Below, in pieces: positions 36,981 through 46,177 of a stretch of DNA of 64,000 bases. The stretch's first letter is position 1. Every line of letters begins with the position of its first letter. Below the pieces are notes generated by a model that was given only the letters and a program-made list of their open reading frames with translations, did no database searches and was not told the DNA's origin. Origin of the DNA: Geodermatophilus saharensis (GTDB lineage: Bacteria; Actinomycetota; Actinomycetes; Mycobacteriales; Geodermatophilaceae); assembly GCF_900188205.1 (NCBI RefSeq), contig NZ_FZOH01000002.1, forward strand, positions 682,001-746,000. Reading direction: 5' to 3'. A program made the position numbers and the translations under genes.

Positions 36981-37024
36981 ATCGTGGCGGTGCGGCGTCA
37001 CGTCGGCGTCACCGCGGCGTCGAG
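36981..37024 (-). promoter_or_regulatory. Activator-type heptamer repeats before the DUF2235/HAD-M28 operon
   Basis: On the minus strand: CTCGACG (37024-37018), GGTGACG (37013-37007) and CGTGACG (37002-36996), spaced 11 bp each, followed by 9 nt and CACGAT (36986-36981), a plausible -10. Same spacing rules as the two clusters at 32.8-33.0 kb. Confidence 0.6.
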
Positions 37025-37103
37025 GGCCTGCCCCGCGGCCGCGCCTGGGCTGCCACCCACCGGGGCCGGGCTCGCCCCGGAGGGGTCGAGGGCCGCCACG
37101 AGC

Positions 37104-37131
37104 TGGACACGGCCGTGGTCCGCCCTACGGT
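37104..37131 (+). promoter_or_regulatory. Promoter of the molybdenum hydroxylase operon
   Basis: TGGACA (37104-37109) and TACGGT (37126-37131) with a 16-bp spacer, 32 nt before the ATG of the 2Fe-2S subunit. Good match to a housekeeping-sigma promoter. Confidence 0.6.
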
Positions 37132-37163
37132 CGGGGCGGCGGGACGACCCGAGGAGCGGCGCC

Positions 37164-37709
37164 ATGGCCGAGGTGGAGTTGCGAGTCAACGGGACCAGCT
37201 CGCGGGTGCAGCTCGACCCGAGGGTCAGCCTGCTCGACGCGCTGCGCGAGCGCCTGCGGCTGACGGGCACGAAGAAGGGCTGCGACCAGGGCGCCTGCGG
37301 CGCGTGCACGGTGCTCGTCGACGGCGAACGGATCCTCGCCTGCCTCGCCCTGGCCGTGCAGTACGGCGGCCGCGAGATCACCACCGTCGAGGGCCTCGGG
37401 CGACCCGGACGCCTGCACCCTCTGCAGGAGGCGTTCATCCGGTTCGACGGTTTCCAGTGCGGCTTCTGCACGTCCGGCCAGATCTGCTCGGCGGTCGGCA
37501 TGCTGGCCGAGCACCGGGCGGGCGTCCCGAGCGTCGTCACGCCCCGTCTCGCGGCCACCGCGACCCCTCTGTCCGAGGCCGAGATCCGGGAGCGGATGAG
37601 CGGCAACCTGTGCCGCTGCGGTGCCTACGACGGCATCGTCGACGCGATCCAGCACGTCGCCGGGGTCGACGACCGTGCCGCGACCGCGGAGCCGGCGGCG
37701 GACCGATGA
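37164..37709 (+). CDS. Aldehyde/xanthine oxidoreductase, 2Fe-2S subunit (PaoA-like)
   Basis: 181-residue small subunit of a molybdenum hydroxylase. The plant-ferredoxin cluster ligands are in [16 protein letters not shown] and the distal Cys in ILACLALA. The second [2Fe-2S] domain has [10 protein letters not shown] and GNLCRCGAY. There is a ~15-residue insert ([14 protein letters not shown]) before the last motif. Unlike E. coli PaoA it has no Tat signal, so the enzyme is cytosolic. ATG 37164 follows GAGGAG. Its stop overlaps the next start (ATGA). Confidence 0.93.
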   Translation: MAEVELRVNGTSSRVQLDPRVSLLDALRERLRLTGTKKGCDQGACGACTVLVDGERILACLALAVQYGGREITTVEGLGRPGRLHPLQEAFIRFDGFQCGFCTSGQICSAVGMLAEHRAGVPSVVTPRLAATATPLSEAEIRERMSGNLCRCGAYDGIVDAIQHVAGVDDRAATAEPAADR

Positions 37710-38701
37710 GGCCCTTCACCTACCTGAGCGCCCCCGACGTCACCACCGCCCTGCGGGCGATCGCCACGGAACCGGGCGCCAGGCTCCTCGCCGGCGGCAC
37801 CAACCTCGTGGACCTGATGCGCCAGGACGTCGAGCGCCCGACGACCGTCGTCGACATCTCCACCCTCCCCCTGGACGAGGTGCAGGAGCTGCCCGCCGGC
37901 GGCCTGCGGATCGGCGCCCTGGTGCGCAACAGCCGGCTCGCCGCCCACCCGGCGGTCCGCAGCCGCTACCCCGTGCTGTCCCAGGCGGTGCTCTCCGGCG
38001 CCTCCGGGCAGCTGCGCAACATGGCCACGGTCGGCGGCAACCTCCTGCAGCGCACCCGCTGCCCGTACTTCGCCGACGGCACCGCCGCCTGCAACAAGCG
38101 CGACCCCGGCAGCGGTTGCGCGGCGATCGGCGGGTTCCACCGGGGCAGCGCCGTCCTCGGCACGAGCGAGCACTGCATCGCCACGCACCCCTCGGACATG
38201 GCCGTGGCGCTGGTCGCGCTGGACGCCGTCGTCGAGGTGCAGAGCCTGCGCGGCACCCGCCGCATCCCGCTGGCCGAGCTGCACGTCCTGCCCGGCGACA
38301 CCCCGGACGTCGAGACCGCGCTCGACCCCGACGAGCTCGTCACCGCGGTCGAGCTGCCGGCGCTGCCGGTGGCCGCCTCGTCGCGGTACCGCAAGGTGCG
38401 CGACCGGGCCTCGTTCGCGTTCGCGCTGGTCTCGGTCGCCGCGGCCATGGAGGTCGCCGACGGGACCGTCACGGCGGCGCGGCTGGCTCTCGGCGGCGTC
38501 GCGGCCCGGCCGTGGCGGGCCCACCTGGCCGAGCGGGCGCTGGTCGGCGCGCCGGCCACCGAGGAGGACTTCCGGCGGGCAGCCACCGCCGAGCTCGCGA
38601 CCGCCGTCGGCCGACCGCAGAACGCGTTCAAGATCGAGCTCGCGCGGCGGACCGTCGTGGCCACGCTGCACCAGCTGACCACCGAGGGCGGTGCGGCATG
38701 A
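37706..38701 (+). CDS. Aldehyde oxidoreductase, FAD subunit (PaoB-like)
   Basis: 331-residue FAD-binding subunit. The flavin loop is [14 protein letters not shown], with [10 protein letters not shown] and [15 protein letters not shown]. The Cys-rich insert [20 protein letters not shown] followed by CAA is the extra [4Fe-4S] segment found in PaoB and 4-hydroxybenzoyl-CoA reductase. The C-terminal CO-dehydrogenase flavoprotein domain is intact ([19 protein letters not shown]). ATG 37706 overlaps the small-subunit stop; the stop overlaps the large-subunit start. It passes electrons between the iron-sulphur clusters and an acceptor. Confidence 0.93.
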   Translation: MRPFTYLSAPDVTTALRAIATEPGARLLAGGTNLVDLMRQDVERPTTVVDISTLPLDEVQELPAGGLRIGALVRNSRLAAHPAVRSRYPVLSQAVLSGASGQLRNMATVGGNLLQRTRCPYFADGTAACNKRDPGSGCAAIGGFHRGSAVLGTSEHCIATHPSDMAVALVALDAVVEVQSLRGTRRIPLAELHVLPGDTPDVETALDPDELVTAVELPALPVAASSRYRKVRDRASFAFALVSVAAAMEVADGTVTAARLALGGVAARPWRAHLAERALVGAPATEEDFRRAATAELATAVGRPQNAFKIELARRTVVATLHQLTTEGGAA

Positions 38702-41010
38702 CCCGGGCACCCGAGCGCTCCCGGCCGGCCCCGCCGACGCCGAGCCCGGCTCAGGCCGTGGGGCGCCCGCTCGACCGTGTGGACGGGCCGGCCAAGACCG
38801 CCGGGCTCGCCCGGTACACCGCCGACCACCACGTCCCCGACCTCGCGCACGCCGCGCTGGTGCACGCCACCGTCGCCCGCGGCCGCATCACCGGCCTCGA
38901 CACCGCCGACGCCGAGGCCGTCGGCGGGGTGCTGGCGGTCCTGACCCACCACAACGCCCCGCGCATGACGCCGCCGGCGCCGGTGAGCGCGCTCGACCTG
39001 AGCACGCTGGCGCCGGGCACCACGGTGGACTACCTCAACACCGACCGGGTGCACTGGAACGGCCAGCCCGTCGCCGTCGTCGTCGCCGACTCCCCCGACA
39101 CCGCACGGCAGGCCGCCCGCCTGGTCCGCGTCACCTACGAGGTGGAGCCCGCGGTCACCGACTTCGCCGCCGCGCAGGACGACGCGGTCCCGCTGCGCGG
39201 CACGCTGCTGGTCCTCGGCGAGGAGCGGACGGGCGACGCCGAACGCGCACTCGCCACCGCCCCGGTCGTCGTGGACCACCGGTACACCACGCCCGCCCAG
39301 AGCCACCACGCCATGGAGCCGCACGCCACCGTCGCGGTCTGGAACGGCGACCGGCTGACCGTCCACGAGGGCTCGCAGGACGTCGACTGGGCCCGCCGCC
39401 ACCTGGCCCGGCGCTTCGGGGTGCCGCTCGCGGGGGTGCGCGTGCTCTCCCCGCACGTCGGCGGCGGTTTCGGCGGCAAGGCCCCGGTCTGGGCGGGGAC
39501 GGTGCTCACGGTGCTCGCGGCCCGGGCCACCGGCCGGGCGGTGCGGATGGTGCTCAGCCGCGAGGACGTCATCCGCACCGTCGGGGGACGCACCCCCACC
39601 GTGCAGCGCGTCGCGCTCGGCGCGCAGCGGGACGGGACCCTCACCGCGCTCCTGCACACCGGTGTCTCGCAGGTCGGCCGGGTGGGTGGGACACCGGAGC
39701 CGGTGGGCTCGCAGTCACGCCACCTCTACGCGGCGCCCCACATCTGGATCCGGCACAGCACCACCACGCTCGACGTCCTCCCCACCGCCCACATGCGGGC
39801 ACCGGGAGAGGCGGTCGGCACGTTCGCCCTCGAGTCGGCGGTCGACGAGCTGGCCGTGGCGCTGGGGATGGACCCGGTGGAGCTCCGGATGCGCAACGAG
39901 CCCGACCGCGACCCGTTGGACGGCAAGCGGTTCTCGCGGCGGGACCTGCGTGCGGCCTACGCCCGCGGCGCGGAACGGTTCGGCTGGGCCGAGCGCACCC
40001 CGAGCCCGCGCTCGATGCGCGACGGGCACTGGCTCGTCGGCCGGGGGGTGGCCACCGCCTTCCACCTGCCGGTCCGCCTGCCCGCCGACGTCACCGTGCG
40101 GCTGCGCGCGGACGGCACGGTGCTCGTGCGCTGCGCGTTCCACGAGATCGGCGTCGGCGCGGCCACCGCGCAGACGCAGGTCGCCGCGGACGCCCTCGGC
40201 GTGCCGGTCGAGGCGGTCACCGTCGAGCACGGCGACACCGAGCTGCCGGTCGGGCCGCAGGCCGGCGGCTCGGGGCAGACCGCGAGCGTGGCGACCGCGC
40301 TGCTGGAGGCGTGCGAGGAGCTCAAGCGGTCCGTGCTGGCGCTGGCCCGCCGGTCTCCGTCGTCACCGCTGCGCGGTCGGCGGCTGTCGGAGCTGCGGGC
40401 CGGGCGCGGAGGGCTGTACCGGGCGGACGCGCCGGACCGGGGCGAGACCTACGGCGTCATCCTGACCCGCGCCGGACGAGCGGAGATCGAGGTCCGCACG
40501 GCAGCGGGGACGCGGCTCGGGCGGACGCTGCAGCAGGCCCGGGCGGCCGCCGGCTGGTTCCGCGACCGCAGGCGCTGGGTGCGCGCCGTCACCGGCGCGC
40601 ACTTCTGCGAGGTCCGCGTCGACGAGCACACCGGCGAGGTGCGCGTGTCCCGCTGGCTGGGGGTCTTCGACGTGGGCCGGGTGGTCAACCCGAAGACGGC
40701 GACCAGTCAGCTGCGCGGCGGCATCGTCATGGGCATCGGGGCCGCGCTGTCCGAGGAGACGCTGGTCGACCCGCGGACCGGGCGCACCGTGAACCCCGGC
40801 CTGGCCGAGTACCACGTCCCGGTGCAGGCCGATCTGCCCCGGATCGAGGTCGACTACCTCGACGAGCCCGACCCGACGACCCCGCTGGGGCTGCTGGGCG
40901 TGGGCGAGGTCGGCATCACCGGCGTGGCCGCCGCCGTGGCCAACGCCGTGCACCACGCCACCGGTGTGAGGGTCCGGGACCTCCCCGTGACGCTGGACCG
41001 GCTGCTGTGA
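38698..41010 (+). CDS. Aldehyde oxidoreductase, molybdenum-binding subunit (PaoC-like)
   Basis: 770-residue molybdopterin subunit. The N-terminal a/b hammerhead domain begins [20 protein letters not shown]. Molybdopterin-contacting loops are [15 protein letters not shown] and [20 protein letters not shown]. The catalytic Glu is in [19 protein letters not shown] near the C-terminus. The overall length fits PaoC/YagR. It would hydroxylate an aldehyde or N-heterocycle, substrate unknown. No XdhC/PaoD-type cofactor chaperone gene follows, so this is provided elsewhere or missing. The AraC gene's 3' end converges on it. Confidence 0.93.
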   Translation: MTRAPERSRPAPPTPSPAQAVGRPLDRVDGPAKTAGLARYTADHHVPDLAHAALVHATVARGRITGLDTADAEAVGGVLAVLTHHNAPRMTPPAPVSALDLSTLAPGTTVDYLNTDRVHWNGQPVAVVVADSPDTARQAARLVRVTYEVEPAVTDFAAAQDDAVPLRGTLLVLGEERTGDAERALATAPVVVDHRYTTPAQSHHAMEPHATVAVWNGDRLTVHEGSQDVDWARRHLARRFGVPLAGVRVLSPHVGGGFGGKAPVWAGTVLTVLAARATGRAVRMVLSREDVIRTVGGRTPTVQRVALGAQRDGTLTALLHTGVSQVGRVGGTPEPVGSQSRHLYAAPHIWIRHSTTTLDVLPTAHMRAPGEAVGTFALESAVDELAVALGMDPVELRMRNEPDRDPLDGKRFSRRDLRAAYARGAERFGWAERTPSPRSMRDGHWLVGRGVATAFHLPVRLPADVTVRLRADGTVLVRCAFHEIGVGAATAQTQVAADALGVPVEAVTVEHGDTELPVGPQAGGSGQTASVATALLEACEELKRSVLALARRSPSSPLRGRRLSELRAGRGGLYRADAPDRGETYGVILTRAGRAEIEVRTAAGTRLGRTLQQARAAAGWFRDRRRWVRAVTGAHFCEVRVDEHTGEVRVSRWLGVFDVGRVVNPKTATSQLRGGIVMGIGAALSEETLVDPRTGRTVNPGLAEYHVPVQADLPRIEVDYLDEPDPTTPLGLLGVGEVGITGVAAAVANAVHHATGVRVRDLPVTLDRLL

Positions 41011-41042
41011 CGCCGCTCCGCACGCGCCCCACCGTCGTGCGC

Positions 41043-42018
41043 TCAGTTCCGCAGGGTCTGCCCGGAGCACGCCGTGGGCGGCGCGGTAGGCGGTGGCGAA
41101 GCGGCCGGGGTTGGCGAAGCCCCACCGTGTCGCGATGGCCGCGACGGTGTCACCGCGCGTCGGGTCGGCGCGCTGCAGGTCGCGCCGCGCGAGCTCCAGC
41201 CGTACCCGGCGGAGGTGGCCGAGCGGTGTCGTGCCGAGATGCCGGCGGAACCCGTACTGCAGCGCGCGGGCGCTGGTGCCTGCCGCCGCCGCGATCTCGC
41301 TCAGCTGGAGCGGCCGGTGGGCGTGGGCCTCGATGTAACCCGCGGCGCGACGGACCGCCGCCGAGGTGACGGTGCCCGGGCCAGGCACGTGCCCCCGGGT
41401 CATCGTCGTGTTCGGGAAGGTGTGCAGGGCGGCGGTGGCGACGGTGCGGGCCATGTCCTCGGCGAGCAGCGGCGAGCCCAGCGGGGACCCGGGGTCCACC
41501 AGGGCGCTGCTGACCAGGCCGACCAGTGACCGCCAGTACCGGTGCACCGGTGCCGAGACCGGCGTGCTGTCGTGGAACCGCAGCTCCGCCGCGGACATCC
41601 CTGCCGTCTCCTCGGCGACCCGGGCCGCCGGCAGCCGCATCGTGGTCACGTCGAACCCGTGAACGGCGAACTCGATCGGGACCCCGAGCGGGTGGACCGC
41701 GGCATCCCCGCTGCGGGCGATCGTGCCGACGTCGCGACCGTCCACCTGCACGCTGCCGGCGTGCACGACGAAGAACACGTGGTCGGAGAGGCCCTCGGTG
41801 CTGGTGCCGGTGTAGTGGATGGACGTGCGCACCCGGTCGGCACCGATGACGGGTGTGTCGTGGGTGAGGGCCGAGAACCGCGCGCCGTTGCGGATCGGCG
41901 CGAACCGGATGGTGTTCTCGGCGTAGGTCTGCCGGAGGAAGGCGGTGACCTCGGCCTCGTCGTCGGAGGGGAACGACGACCGCTGGACGGGATCGGACTG
42001 CGTCCGCGGCGCCGACAC
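41043..42018 (-). CDS. AraC family regulator with a frameshift at the C-terminus
   Basis: AraC-type activator. The N-terminal AraC-binding-like (cupin) domain includes FFVVHAGSVQVDGRDVG. The C-terminal HTH pair has LSEIAAAAGTSARALQYGFR and RWGFANPGRFATAYRAAHGV. GTG 42018 follows GGGAGG. Near the end the frame slips: in the original frame the protein runs on antisense into the neighbouring gene to 40363, while a one-base shift at about 41062 gives the normal family ending SGQTLRN and stop at 41043. I annotate the short version. It probably regulates the converging molybdenum-enzyme operon or an unlinked target. Confidence 0.75.
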
Positions 42019-42341
42019 GCTGCCTCCCGAGGGTCCAGACGGCGAGCGGTGGCTGCTGACCGGCGACAGACGGGTCACGCAACGCGAGCCCGCCGGACGA
42101 AGCCCTCGCGAGGGGCTCGTTGGCACCGGACCGGCGGTGTGCGACCGTGGCGGGGCGTCTGGTGGAACCCGGGGTCCATCCAGGACGAAGCTCGAGCGGG
42201 TCCAACCGAGTGGCCCGCCCGAGCGCCACGACCGGCCGGCCGCCGGGTACGTCGGCTCGGCTCGTCGCCTCCTTCGCGCCCTCGATCCCGACGGCGGATC
42301 CGCAGTGCACGAACGTCGTGGGAGGAGCACAGGCAGCCGAG

Positions 42342-43040
42342 ATGCCGGACTTCACCGAGCGGCTGGCCGCGATCGCCCGCGAACTGGTCAACGAGCCGGA
42401 CATGCAGCACACGCTGCAGCGGGTGGTCGAGGCCGCCGCGCAGCACCTCGACGGCGAGGTGTGGGCCAGCGTGTCGCTGGTGCGGGAGCGCCGTGAGGTG
42501 GAGACCCCGGCCACCAGCGACGACCGCGCGGCGCGCGCGGACCTGTTGCAGTACGAGCTGGAGCAGGGGCCGTGCCTGGACGCGATCTGGGAGCAGGAGA
42601 CCTTCCAGATCGACGACATGACCGCCGATGAGCGCTATCCCCGCTGGACGCGCGCGGTGTCGGAGGGGACCGGCATCCGCAGCAGCCTGTCGCTGCAGTT
42701 GTTCACCGACGCGGACGAGCGCAGCCTCGGCGCGCTCAACCTCTACTCGCCACGGCCGGGGGCCTTCGACCCGGAGACCCGGGCCGAGGCCCTGGCCTTC
42801 GCGGCGCAGGCCGCGGTCGCGCTGCGCAGCGCCCAGATCGAGGAGCACCTGCGGTCGGGGATGGTCACCCGCAACCTGATCGGGATGGCCCAGGGCATCC
42901 TGATCGAGCGGCTGAAGCTCACGCCGGACCAGGCGTTCGCGGTGCTCAGTCGGCTGTCGATGGAGACCAACACCAAGCTGCGGGAGGTGGCCCGGCGGCT
43001 GGTGGAGACCGGGGAGATCCCGGACCGCCGGCCGCGCTGA
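42342..43040 (+). CDS. GAF-ANTAR domain regulator
   Basis: 232 residues. A GAF sensor domain covers ~20-165 (LQYELEQGPCLDAIWEQETF, SLSLQLFTDADERSLGALNL). An ANTAR RNA-binding domain covers ~175-230 (IGMAQGILIERLKLTPDQAF, LSRLSMETNTKLREVARRLV). ANTAR proteins bind tandem hexaloop hairpins in leaders and act as antiterminators. ATG 42342 has GGAGGAG 14 nt upstream, longer than usual; an in-frame GTG at 42318 is possible. Ligand unknown. Such proteins are abundant in mycobacteria and Geodermatophilaceae. Confidence 0.92.
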   Translation: MPDFTERLAAIARELVNEPDMQHTLQRVVEAAAQHLDGEVWASVSLVRERREVETPATSDDRAARADLLQYELEQGPCLDAIWEQETFQIDDMTADERYPRWTRAVSEGTGIRSSLSLQLFTDADERSLGALNLYSPRPGAFDPETRAEALAFAAQAAVALRSAQIEEHLRSGMVTRNLIGMAQGILIERLKLTPDQAFAVLSRLSMETNTKLREVARRLVETGEIPDRRPR

Positions 43041-43455
43041 GGTCGTGCGCGACCCCGGTGGCCGGGCTTCGCGGACAGCTCCTGCAGCCGGGACCGGATG
43101 CGGGACAGCCGCAGGTCGTCGTAGCGGTCGAGCGTCGCCTCACCCACCTCGCTCAGCGCCGGGCTGATCTCCCGGCCACTCGTGGCGGACACCGTCTTCT
43201 CCACGAGTCCGGCGGCCACCAGCCGGTCGACGAGCCGGCTCGTGCCCGGCACCGACACGCCCATGCCCCGGGACAGCTCCACGAGGTCCACGCCCGGTCG
43301 TTGGTGCGGCAGCGTCACCGCGCGCAGCTGGACGGAGGAGAGACCGTGCCGATCCGGTCGGCGGCCTCGACCGACACGCCCACCGCCCACCGGAGAGCCG
43401 TGAGCACCACCTGGTCCGACGGCGTCCGCGCCCCGGGTCCCTGCTCCGTCGTCAC
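43041..43455 (-). pseudogene. MarR family regulator, frameshifted
   Basis: The first part, from GTG 43455 (GGGAGGAG upstream), reads TPSDQVVLTALRWAVGVSVE then hits a stop at 43315. The continuation is one frame over: LSSVQLRAVTLPHQRPGVDL, then VELSRGMGVSVPGTSRLVDR and LVAAGLVEKTVSATSGREIS, a clear MarR winged helix. The shift is near 43345. The 3' end also seems displaced, with the last residues (VAHDLSAAGG) in a third frame over the end of the GAF-ANTAR gene. Probably inactive, unless the shifts are assembly errors. Confidence 0.75.
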
Positions 43456-43799
43456 GGGCTCCTCCCTTCTGGTGTCCTGCGCCGCACCCGTCCCCGTGCC
43501 GCCGAGCAGCCGAGACCGCGTCGACCGGCGTGAGGTCCCGGGCAGCCCGCGCCTGGCGGGATCGGGGAGCCGCGAGGCACGGGGCGGCGTCGCGGCGGGT
43601 CCGAGTGTCGCCGACCGGTCATCGCAGAGCACGAGCGTGAGGCGGGCGGCCGGGTCTCCGCCGGCACGTCGGTCACCGGTGCGGTGTCATCACCCTCCCC
43701 ACGGCCGTGATCGACGCCGGCAGTGCTGCGCGGAGCACCAGCCCGACGGGGACCGGTCGGTCAGCGCGACGTGCAGCCTCACCGCGACGGTGGACAGCA
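43456..43799. other. 344-bp region without a recognisable gene
   Basis: No domain or start with a ribosome site seen on either strand. It separates the MarR remnant from a ZIP remnant and is likely decayed coding sequence. Confidence 0.5.
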
Positions 43800-43940
43800 C
43801 CGCCCCTCGCCTTCGCCGGCGGCGCCGTGCCGGCGTCGGTCGTCGACGCGCTGGCTCCGGAGGCCTTCCGCGAGGGCGGGGCACCCATCGCGCTGGCGAG
43901 CGCGGCGGGCTTCGTCACGGACTTCGTCCTGGGCCACTGA
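43800..43940 (+). pseudogene. ZIP family metal transporter, C-terminal remnant
   Basis: About 45 codons reading LAFAGGAVPASVVDALAPEA, FREGGAPIALASAAGFVTDF and ending VLGH before a stop at 43940. This matches the last two membrane segments of ZIP-type divalent metal transporters (usually AAGAVLAMLADTMIPEAF, then EGG). No upstream part in any frame could be recognised. A gene fragment. Confidence 0.5.
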
Positions 43941-44042
43941 TCCGCGACGCCGGGACACCACCGACGTCCTCCTGGCCCGGTCGGGCCCGGTCGCCCGGAA
44001 TGCGCGGGACAGGGCTCGCGGCCGGGACCAGACTCAGCACCC

Positions 44043-44552
44043 ATGGCGCGCACGTGGATCACGCCCAAGGCCGTGAAGGGAGCCCCCAGCGGGATCGCCG
44101 GGCGCGGTCTGGTGGCCGTCGAGCCGATCGGGCAGGGAGAGGTGGTCGCGGTCAAGGGCGGTGACGTCGTGACCACCGCGGAGCTGCGGTCACTGCCCGA
44201 GCGGCTCCAGAACTCCGCCGTCCAGATCACCGACGACCTGCACCTGGTCGCGCTGACCGACGACCAGTACGAGGCCGTGATGCTGTTCGTCAACCACTCG
44301 TGCGAGCCCAACGTCGGCTTCGCGGGGAACGTGGTCCTGGTCGCCATGCGCGACGTCGACGCCGGCGAGGAGCTGACGACCGACTACGCGCTCTTCGACG
44401 ACCACGAGGACACCATGGAGTGCACGTGCGGCCGCGCCGCCTGCCGCGGGCGGGTGGACGGGCGGGACTGGCAGCGACCGGAACTGCAGGAGCGCTACCG
44501 GGGCTGGTTCTCCTGGTACCTCCAGCGGAGGATGACCGGCACAGGGCCGTGA
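44043..44552 (+). CDS. SET domain protein
   Basis: 169-residue stand-alone SET-domain protein. It has the N-terminal strand GIAGRGLVAVEPIGQGEVV, the cofactor/knot motif FVNHSCEPNVGF, then GEELTTDYALFDD, and a post-SET cysteine cluster CTCGRAACRG for zinc. Bacterial SET proteins methylate lysines of proteins using S-adenosylmethionine; the target is unknown. ATG 44043 lacks a ribosome site but CAGACT (44029-44034) is 8 nt upstream, so a leaderless mRNA is likely. Confidence 0.9.
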   Translation: MARTWITPKAVKGAPSGIAGRGLVAVEPIGQGEVVAVKGGDVVTTAELRSLPERLQNSAVQITDDLHLVALTDDQYEAVMLFVNHSCEPNVGFAGNVVLVAMRDVDAGEELTTDYALFDDHEDTMECTCGRAACRGRVDGRDWQRPELQERYRGWFSWYLQRRMTGTGP

Positions 44553-44753
44553 CCGGTGGGCGAGGCCGCCGCCTGTGGGCCCGGATGCCGGAGGCGACCG
44601 ACGGGCCGCGGGCCTGGAGGCCGGCGATCTGGTCGGACCCGACCTGCGTCGCCCTGACCGCTCCGGCGGCGACGCGCCCTCCCCGCCGGAGCGGTTCCGT
44701 GCCGGGTCGTTCGCCCCTGCCTGCGTCCGGCCGCACTGCGTAGCGTGCCCGGG

Positions 44754-45122
44754 GTGACGCCGACCGTCGGGAGCGCCGCCGTCGAGCGCTACACCGCGGC
44801 GTGGCGCGAGACCGACGCCGCCGCGCGGCGGAGACTGCTGGACACGTGCTGGGCCGGGGACGGCGTCTACTGCGACCCGCTGGTCCGCGTCGAGGGCCGC
44901 GACGGGCTGTCGTCGCTGATCGGGTCGTTCCAGGAGGAGAACCCGGGCGCCCGGATCGAGGTCGTCGGCGGCGTCGACGAGCACGACGGCTACCTGCGGT
45001 TCGCCTGGCGGGTGCTGACGGCCGACGGCTCGGTCGCACTCGAGGGGACCGACTTCGGCGAGGTCGACGGCGAGGGCACCCTGCGCCGGCTCGTCGGCTT
45101 CTTCGGCCCGCTGCCGACCTGA
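44754..45122 (+). CDS. NTF2-like/SnoaL-like protein
   Basis: 122-residue NTF2-fold protein: AVERYTAAWRETDAAARRRL, then CWAGDGVYCDPLVRVEGRDG, and a C-terminal TDFGEVDGEGTLRRLVGFFG. The family includes steroid isomerase-like and uncharacterised proteins; no catalytic Asp pattern stands out. GTG 44754 is preferred over GTG 44745 because TAGCGT (44741-44746) lies 7 nt before it, so the transcript should be leaderless. Confidence 0.82.
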   Translation: MTPTVGSAAVERYTAAWRETDAAARRRLLDTCWAGDGVYCDPLVRVEGRDGLSSLIGSFQEENPGARIEVVGGVDEHDGYLRFAWRVLTADGSVALEGTDFGEVDGEGTLRRLVGFFGPLPT

Positions 45123-45511
45123 GCCAGCGCTCGGGCCGTCCAGCCGGTGCGGCCGATGGGCGCGCCGCAGGGGTGGAAGACGCTCGGGCGCTGGCCACCC
45201 CACCTCCCCGCCGCCACGGGGAGCCGGCGCGGACCGAGCCGACGCGCTCGTCGCCGGAGCACGCCACGTGACACGCCGTCCCGTCCGCCGGCACCAGACC
45301 CCCGGCCGGCGCCGATCCTCACGAGTTCCCGCAGCGTCGCGTCGGGCAGGTAGACCCTGGTCACCGCCATCCCGATCCGCGCGAGGTCCCCCTCGTCCCG
45401 ATACGCGAGGTACAGGGGGTTCGTACCGTGGGCTCAACTCGGTGCCGTGTCGCCCGCGACCCCGAGCGGGCCCGGAGCCCGAGCGGCCGGAGCCGTCGGC
45501 CGGGAATCGCG
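45123..45511. other. 389-bp region with a possible DUF6912-like 5' remnant
   Basis: On the minus strand an ATG at 45370 opens VTRVYLPDATLRELVRIGAG, resembling the start of small actinobacterial DUF6912-type proteins (usual start TRVYLPATL). After ~20 codons similarity stops. I read it as a short remnant with low certainty. Nothing else seen. Confidence 0.3.
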
Positions 45512-46177
45512 TCAGCGCCGCGGTTCGACCAGGCCGGTGTCGTAGGCGAAGACGACGGCCTGGACCCGGTCCCGCAGCCCCAGCTTGGACAGGATGCTGG
45601 AGACGTGGGTCTTGACGGTGCCCTCGCTGACGTGGAGCTCGTGGGCGAGCTCGGTGTTGGTCCTGCCATGAGCGAGCAGGCGCAGGACGGTGAGCTCCCG
45701 TTCGGTGAGGCGCTGCAGTTCCGGCGCCGGCGAGCTCCGTGGCGACGGCCGGGTGATGTAGTCCTCGATGAGGCGGCGGGTGACCGAGGGTGCGAGCAGG
45801 GCGTCGCCCCGGACGACCCGGCGGACGCCGAGGAGGAGATCCTCGGGTGGGCAGTTCTTGAGCAGGAACCCGCTGGCGCCACCGCGCAGCGCCTCGAGGA
45901 CGTAGTCGTCGCGCTCGAAGGTGGTGAGCACCAGCACCCGGGTGCGGACGGAGTCACCGAGGGCGCCGATGCGCCGGGTGGCCTCGAGTCCGTCGACACC
46001 GGGCATCTGGACGTCCATCAGGACGACGTCGGGGTGCAGCTCGGCGACCAGCGTGACCGCCTGCTCGCCGTCCTCGGCCTCGCCGACGACCACGATGTCG
46101 TCCTCGGACTCCAGGATGAGCCGGAAGCCACCGCGGACCAGGGCCTGGTCGTCGGCCAGCACGACCCGGATGGTCAC
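45512..46177 (-). CDS. NarL/FixJ-type response regulator
   Basis: 221-residue two-component response regulator. The receiver domain (~1-120) has the acidic pocket RVVLADDQALVRGG, the phosphorylatable Asp in DVVLMDVQMPGVDG and the Lys in SGFLLKNCP. The LuxR-type HTH (~155-215) reads LTERELTVLRLLAHG and SEGTVKTHVSSILSKLGLRD. GTG 46177 overlaps the kinase stop by 4 nt (GTGA), so the pair is translationally coupled. Targets unknown. Confidence 0.95.
   Translation of the reverse strand: MTIRVVLADDQALVRGGFRLILESEDDIVVVGEAEDGEQAVTLVAELHPDVVLMDVQMPGVDGLEATRRIGALGDSVRTRVLVLTTFERDDYVLEALRGGASGFLLKNCPPEDLLLGVRRVVRGDALLAPSVTRRLIEDYITRPSPRSSPAPELQRLTERELTVLRLLAHGRTNTELAHELHVSEGTVKTHVSSILSKLGLRDRVQAVVFAYDTGLVEPRR

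Noticed and set aside
40363..41042. Antisense extension of the AraC protein as a real domain
   Set aside because: The residues are the complement of the PaoC-like gene and show Gly/His/Asp-rich shadow composition; a frameshift explains it better.
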